Source of the DNA: Competibacteraceae bacterium UBA6584
GTDB taxonomy: Bacteria; Pseudomonadota; Gammaproteobacteria; Competibacterales; Competibacteraceae
Assembly: GCA_002433805.1 (NCBI GenBank)
Contig: DJIW01000140.1
Location: 1-16,295 of the forward strand
Length of the DNA stretch: 16,295 nt
Reading direction: 5' to 3'
Of the stretch, positions 13,142 to 16,295 are shown one piece after another. Below the pieces are notes generated by a model. The model was given only the letters and a program-made list of their open reading frames with translations, had not been told where the DNA came from and made no database searches. A program made the translations under genes and the position numbers. The first letter of the stretch is position 1. Every line of letters begins with the position of its first letter.

Positions 13142-13732
13142 TTAGGGCCGAAAATAATCGTCGAGCAGTCGACTTAACACCCGGCGCGGCGGTTCCAACG
13201 AGCGTTCGATCTTCATGCGGATCACCGCGCCTTCCCACGCCTCGGTCAGCAAATCGGCTAAATCGCCCGCATCCAGATCGGCGCGCACTAGACCGCGTTG
13301 CTGGCTTTGCCGCAACACCTCGGCCACGCGGTCGCGCCATTGGCGAAAGGCCGTGGCCAGGCTTTCCCGACACAGTTCGCTCCCTTCGAGTTCGCCGCCG
13401 AGGTTGGCGATCAGACAACCACCCACATAGCCGGCGGTTTCGAAATCGGCCATCAACGCTTCAAAAAAATGGCGCAGACCGCTGTAGGGGTCTGGCGCGT
13501 CGCTGATCGCCTGTTCCATCTTGGCCGCGAAACAAGCGGCATAATGGTGAATAGCCGCCACGGCGAAGGCTTCCTTACTCTCGAAGTAGTTGTAAAAAGA
13601 CCCTTTCGGCACCTTCACTCGGTCCAGCACCTCTTTAAGTCCGGTGCCGTGAAAGCCGTTGTATAAAAACGCCGAGACGCCTTCTTCCAGGAGCCGCTGA
13701 CGGGTTTTTTCACTGAGCCGGGGTCTAGCCAT
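13142..13732 (-). CDS. TetR/AcrR family transcriptional repressor
   Basis: The 196-residue protein starts MARPRLSEKTR and has a helix-turn-helix at about 29-57 (GLKEVLDRVKVPKGSFYNYF, the common TetR signature). The C-terminal ligand domain contains GCLIANLGGEL. TetR proteins release their operator on binding a small molecule. It lies 87 bp upstream of the SDR gene on the same strand, and both genes have the same palindrome in front, so it probably represses itself and the SDR-NTF2-tautomerase genes. The frame is open further upstream, but the ATG at 13732 gives the family N-terminus. No Shine-Dalgarno is visible before this ATG; see the promoter entry. Confidence 0.95.
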   Translation of the reverse strand: MARPRLSEKTRQRLLEEGVSAFLYNGFHGTGLKEVLDRVKVPKGSFYNYFESKEAFAVAAIHHYAACFAAKMEQAISDAPDPYSGLRHFFEALMADFETAGYVGGCLIANLGGELEGSELCRESLATAFRQWRDRVAEVLRQSQQRGLVRADLDAGDLADLLTEAWEGAVIRMKIERSLEPPRRVLSRLLDDYFRP

Positions 13733-13738
13733 GGAATT

Positions 13739-13768
13739 AATATACGACCGGTCGTATTTATTTGTCAA
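13739..13768 (-). promoter_or_regulatory. tetR promoter, operator in the spacer
   Basis: On the minus strand a perfect -35 TTGACA (13763-13768) and a -10 TATATT (13739-13744, 5 of 6) are separated by 18 bp. The 16-bp palindrome fills most of the spacer and touches the -10. The expected start point, about 7 nt after the -10, is the A of the tetR ATG, so the mRNA may have no leader. Confidence 0.75.
13742..13757. promoter_or_regulatory. TetR-type operator upstream of tetR
   Basis: ATACGACCGGTCGTAT is a perfect 16-bp palindrome, located between the -35 and -10 boxes of tetR. Binding here would block RNA polymerase directly. Its core is identical to the site before the SDR gene. It is about 150 bp from the divergent amylase gene, so control of that gene is less likely. 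Confidence 0.88.
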
Positions 13769-13804
13769 GCGTTTTGGATGCGGTTTTCGCGCGAGAATGG
13801 TTGC

Positions 13805-13820
13805 CCGCCGCGCGCGGCGG
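13805..13820. repeat. GC-only 16-bp palindrome upstream of the amylase
   Basis: CCGCCGCGCGCGGCGG is fully self-complementary. It lies between the tetR promoter and the amylase promoter. In GC-rich DNA this can occur by chance; no T tract follows. Function unknown. Confidence 0.35.
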
Positions 13821-13842
13821 AACAAGCGGTTAAAAATTCAAC

Positions 13843-13875
13843 TTGACAGTCATGGTTTTCTTCTACGATACATCC
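13843..13875 (+). promoter_or_regulatory. Putative promoter of the alpha-amylase gene
   Basis: A perfect -35 TTGACA is at 13843-13848. The -10 is uncertain: TACGAT follows at 15 bp, GATACA at 18 bp. It lies about 60 bp before the amylase start, and no other good promoter is seen in this spacer. Confidence 0.4.
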
Positions 13876-13904
13876 TTAATATTGCCGATGGCTCAGGAGA
13901 GACT

Positions 13905-15383
13905 ATGACTGACGAATTGAATGGCACGATCATGCAGTACTTCCACTGGTATTCTCCAGACGACGGCACTTTTTGGGACGAGGTGAGCGGCCGCGCGGCG
14001 GATCTGGCTCAAGCCGGTTTCACGGCCCTGTGGTTGCCGCCCGCTTTCAAGGGCATTAAGGGGAGCCAGGACGTCGGCTACGGCGCCTACGATTTGTACG
14101 ATCTGGGCGAATTCGATCAAAAAGGCTCGGTGCGCACCAAGTACGGAACCCGCGGGCAATACCTCCAGGCGATCAACGCGCTCCACGCCGCCGGCATTCA
14201 AGTGTACGCCGACGCCGTGCTGACCTACCGCATCGGCGGAGACGCCACAGAAGTCACCCAAGCCACGCCCTACTATCAAGACGACCGCTTGCATCCCCGA
14301 GGCGACGCGCGGGAAGTCGAGGTCTACACCCATTTCAACTTTCCGGGGCGTCAGGGACGCTATTCGCCTTTCGAGTGGCACTGGTGGCATTTCGACGCGG
14401 CCGATTACGACGCCAAAACCCGTGAAGCGAACAAGGTGTATTTGTTCGAGGGCAAGCACTTCGACCACCAGGTCGCGCTGGAGAAAGGCAATTTCGCCCA
14501 TCTGATGGGCTGCGCGATCGATTTCCAAAATGAAGAAGCGCGGGAATCCTTGCTGCGCTGGGGCAAGTGGTATCTCGACGCCACCGGAGCAGACGGGTTT
14601 CGGCTCGATGCCATCAAGCACATCGCGGCCTGGTTTTTCCCGACCTGGCTGGATGAAATGATCGAACACAGCGGTCGGGAACTGTTCGCCGTGGGCGAGT
14701 ATTGGTCACCCGACGTGAACACCTTGCACTGGTATTTAAATCGGCTGGGCCCGCGGGTGTCCCTGTTCGATGTGGCGCTGCACTATAACTTCCATATCGC
14801 CAGCCGCATGGGCGGCAATTACGACATGCGGCGCATTATGGAAGGCACCCTCATGCAGCAGCGGCCCTATCAAGCCGTCACTTTCGTGGAAAACCACGAT
14901 TCGCAGCCGTTGCAATCCCTGGAGTCGGTGGTCGAGCCTTGGTTCAAGCCCTTGGCCTACGCGATCATTTTGTTGCGGCGCGAGGGTTATCCTTGCGTGT
15001 TCCATGCCGATTATTACGGCGCGGGCTACGAAGATCAGGGCCGGGACGGCCAACGTTATCGAATCATCATGCCGGCCCACCGCGCGCTGATCGATAAATT
15101 GTTGTACGCCCGCCGCCACTATGGCCACGGCGCTCAATACGATTATTTCGATCACTGGAACCGGATCGGCTGGACCCGTTTGGGCAGCGAACAATTTCCC
15201 AAGGCCATGGCGGTGCTGCTCAGCGACGGCGCGGGCGGCGGTAAATGGATGGAAGTCCGCAAACCCAACGCCAAATTCGTGGACCTGACCGAAAACATTA
15301 AAGAACCGATTTACACCAACGAAGCCGGCTGGGCTGAATTCCAATGTCTGGGTGGCTCGGTTTCGGTCTGGGTGGAGAACTAA
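13905..15383 (+). CDS. Cytoplasmic alpha-amylase (GH13, AmyA-like) with altered region I
   Basis: Alpha-amylases of family GH13 cleave alpha-1,4 bonds in starch, glycogen or maltodextrins. The 492-residue protein has no signal peptide and resembles E. coli AmyA along its length (MQYFHWY, LWLPPAFKG, YDLYDLGEFDQKGS, EPWFKPLAYA, GGSVSVWV). The nucleophile Asp235 is in GFRLDAIKH, the acid/base Glu265 in GEYW, and the third acid Asp332 in ENHD. Region I, normally DVVxNH, reads DAVLTY (103-108), so the conserved Asn and His are Thr107 and Tyr108. The ATG at 13905 has AGGAGA upstream and starts the catalytic domain; the open frame before it is not family sequence. It probably acts on internal glycogen or maltodextrin. 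Confidence 0.93.
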   Translation: MTDELNGTIMQYFHWYSPDDGTFWDEVSGRAADLAQAGFTALWLPPAFKGIKGSQDVGYGAYDLYDLGEFDQKGSVRTKYGTRGQYLQAINALHAAGIQVYADAVLTYRIGGDATEVTQATPYYQDDRLHPRGDAREVEVYTHFNFPGRQGRYSPFEWHWWHFDAADYDAKTREANKVYLFEGKHFDHQVALEKGNFAHLMGCAIDFQNEEARESLLRWGKWYLDATGADGFRLDAIKHIAAWFFPTWLDEMIEHSGRELFAVGEYWSPDVNTLHWYLNRLGPRVSLFDVALHYNFHIASRMGGNYDMRRIMEGTLMQQRPYQAVTFVENHDSQPLQSLESVVEPWFKPLAYAIILLRREGYPCVFHADYYGAGYEDQGRDGQRYRIIMPAHRALIDKLLYARRHYGHGAQYDYFDHWNRIGWTRLGSEQFPKAMAVLLSDGAGGGKWMEVRKPNAKFVDLTENIKEPIYTNEAGWAEFQCLGGSVSVWVEN

Positions 15384-15428
15384 CAAGACCCGCGCGGAGG
15401 CGGACGGCGCTTGTCGGCGATTGGGGTC

Positions 15429-16103
15429 TCATTCCGCCGGTTCACCGGGTTTGCGGGGCAGGGCATGGCCTGTCACCCCGTCGGTATCGATGGCTTGCGA
15501 TTGGAATTTGAGAAAGATCGCTGCCCATTGTGGCGAGTCAGGAAAACAAAACAGTAAGCCGCCATCCTGCCAAACGCCGTCATCCTCGATAAAACGGCCG
15601 ACGTTCCCTTGATTCATATGCAGGTTGTGAAGGCCGCGCCGGGGCGTGAAACCGAACAGTTTGTCGGGTCGTCTTTCCGGCCCCCAGGGTTCTCCAAAGG
15701 CGAACAACCAAGCGGCGGGGTCCGCGATCGCCCGTTGCACGTAGCCGTCGATTTTCTCGTTCAAATCGTTGTCCGGCCCCGGCGCGTCGAAGGGCAGCGA
15801 TGTCATGGCGGCGAAATCCACCATCCCGGCGCGGACATAATCCAACGCCAGGCCGCCCGGTCGCGCGGGCAGAGGATGCCAGCCCGCCGCCAGCCTTTCC
15901 AAAGGCGCGGTGATGGCATGCTGGAAACGCGGCGCGATGGAATATTGCAATTCCGAAGGGGCCAGTTGCGATTTCACGCTGACCGCCAGGCGATAGCGGC
16001 CTTGAGCGGCCGCCGCCAGAATGTGATAGTGCGCGTCTTCAGAAGTGGCGGGCCGGCGCTCCACCGGGCGGGCTTTCAAGACGCCGTACTGCTGCAAAGG
16101 CAT
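15429..16103 (-). CDS. YukJ/DUF2278 family protein
   Basis: This 224-residue protein matches the DUF2278/YukJ family as I recall it: it starts MPLQQYGVLKAR, contains YRLAVSVKSQ, the central GPDNDLN, VQRAIADP, FGEPWGPE, and the C-terminal HNLHMNQGN and GVWQDGGLL, then FLKFQSQA. The biochemical role of the family is not established to my knowledge. There is no signal peptide or membrane segment, so it is probably cytoplasmic. I chose the ATG at 16103 because it begins the family core; the ATG at 16172 adds 23 unrelated residues. The ribosome-binding site is weak (GAGAA). The gene is convergent with the amylase, 45 bp apart, with no clear terminator between. Confidence 0.85.
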   Translation of the reverse strand: MPLQQYGVLKARPVERRPATSEDAHYHILAAAAQGRYRLAVSVKSQLAPSELQYSIAPRFQHAITAPLERLAAGWHPLPARPGGLALDYVRAGMVDFAAMTSLPFDAPGPDNDLNEKIDGYVQRAIADPAAWLFAFGEPWGPERRPDKLFGFTPRRGLHNLHMNQGNVGRFIEDDGVWQDGGLLFCFPDSPQWAAIFLKFQSQAIDTDGVTGHALPRKPGEPAE

Positions 16104-16256
16104 GATGTCGTTTCTCGCTGGCGGCCCCCGCGCTGGCGAGCCGCAGGTTGGAAGGCGCGATGGCGTGCCCAACCGGTTGAGAGCGGGTCAAAAAAATACC
16201 GTTACGCTCTTGCCAACCTCCCCTCGCATTGGTTAACCTTCCGCTCCTAATCGCTC

Positions 16257-16295
16257 AGGCGCGTAGCTCAGTTGGTTAGAGCACCACCTTGACAT
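16257..16295 (+). tRNA. tRNA-Val (anticodon GAC), 5' half, cut by window end
   Basis: The last 39 nt read as the start of a tRNA: acceptor AGGCGCG, TA, the D arm GCTCAGTTGGTTAGAGC, then the anticodon stem CCACC and loop TTGACAT with GAC in the middle. The sequence matches the common gammaproteobacterial tRNA-Val(GAC). The remaining half lies beyond the window. A TTGCCA at 16210-16215 might be its -35, but the -10 is poor. The spacer 16104-16256 shows no coding frame that I can support. Confidence 0.9.

Noticed and set aside
13121..13150. GGCCC/GGGCC hairpin with a 10-nt T run after tetR
   Set aside because: The T run is inside the loop and not after the stem, and the stem is only 5 bp, so it does not look like a standard terminator.
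13893..14669. 258-residue open frame antisense to the amylase
   Set aside because: Antisense shadow in GC-rich DNA; all amylase motifs lie on the plus strand.
16114..16140. Imperfect hairpin upstream of the DUF2278 gene
   Set aside because: The stems are short and interrupted by mismatches; chance in GC-rich DNA is likely.

Overview
The window looks like the origin-proximal part of a GC-rich gammaproteobacterial chromosome, with some accessory DNA attached. The evidence is the gene order dnaA (reversed), rpmH, rnpA, yidD, yidC, mnmE. This is the classic gammaproteobacterial arrangement, and YidC carries a large periplasmic domain as in Gram-negative bacteria. I cannot name a genus from the sequence.

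Region 1 (1-5024) is housekeeping. The 5' part of dnaA runs leftward out of the window. A short spacer with one perfect DnaA box separates it from a tight rightward block: ribosomal protein L34, the RNase P protein, the YidD and YidC membrane-insertion factors, and the tRNA-modifying GTPase MnmE. Neighbouring genes mostly overlap or touch. The rnpA gene has no ATG, GTG or TTG that would give a full-length protein, and seems to start at a CTG inside the rpmH stop.

Region 2 (5025-6128) has no long gene but holds a lysine-rich 37-residue reading frame, a possible 73-residue frame, a 41-residue single-span membrane peptide, several hairpins, and a well-formed tRNA-Asn unit with a near-consensus promoter and an intrinsic terminator.

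Region 3 (6129-9444) has a divergent pair: an aspartate-type aminotransferase (leftward) and uvrB (rightward).

Region 4 (9445-11600) is accessory. It has a decayed fragment that resembles a type III restriction/DEAD-box helicase, a VapB/VapC-like toxin-antitoxin pair with a four-half-site operator, and an ADP-ribosylglycohydrolase-like protein whose usual metal-binding aspartates are replaced. A long imperfect palindrome closes this block.

Region 5 (11642-13757) is a leftward regulated unit: a TetR repressor, an SDR oxidoreductase without the usual catalytic tyrosine, an NTF2/SnoaL-like protein and a 4-oxalocrotonate-type tautomerase. Two copies of the ACGACCGGTCGT palindrome, one before tetR and one before the SDR gene, suggest that TetR controls itself and the enzymes. 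The tetR promoter is placed so that its mRNA may be leaderless.

Region 6 (13758-16295) has a cytoplasmic alpha-amylase with an altered catalytic region I, a convergent YukJ/DUF2278 gene, and the first half of a tRNA-Val(GAC) gene. I see no CRISPR array, insertion sequence or complete novel multi-gene defence system.
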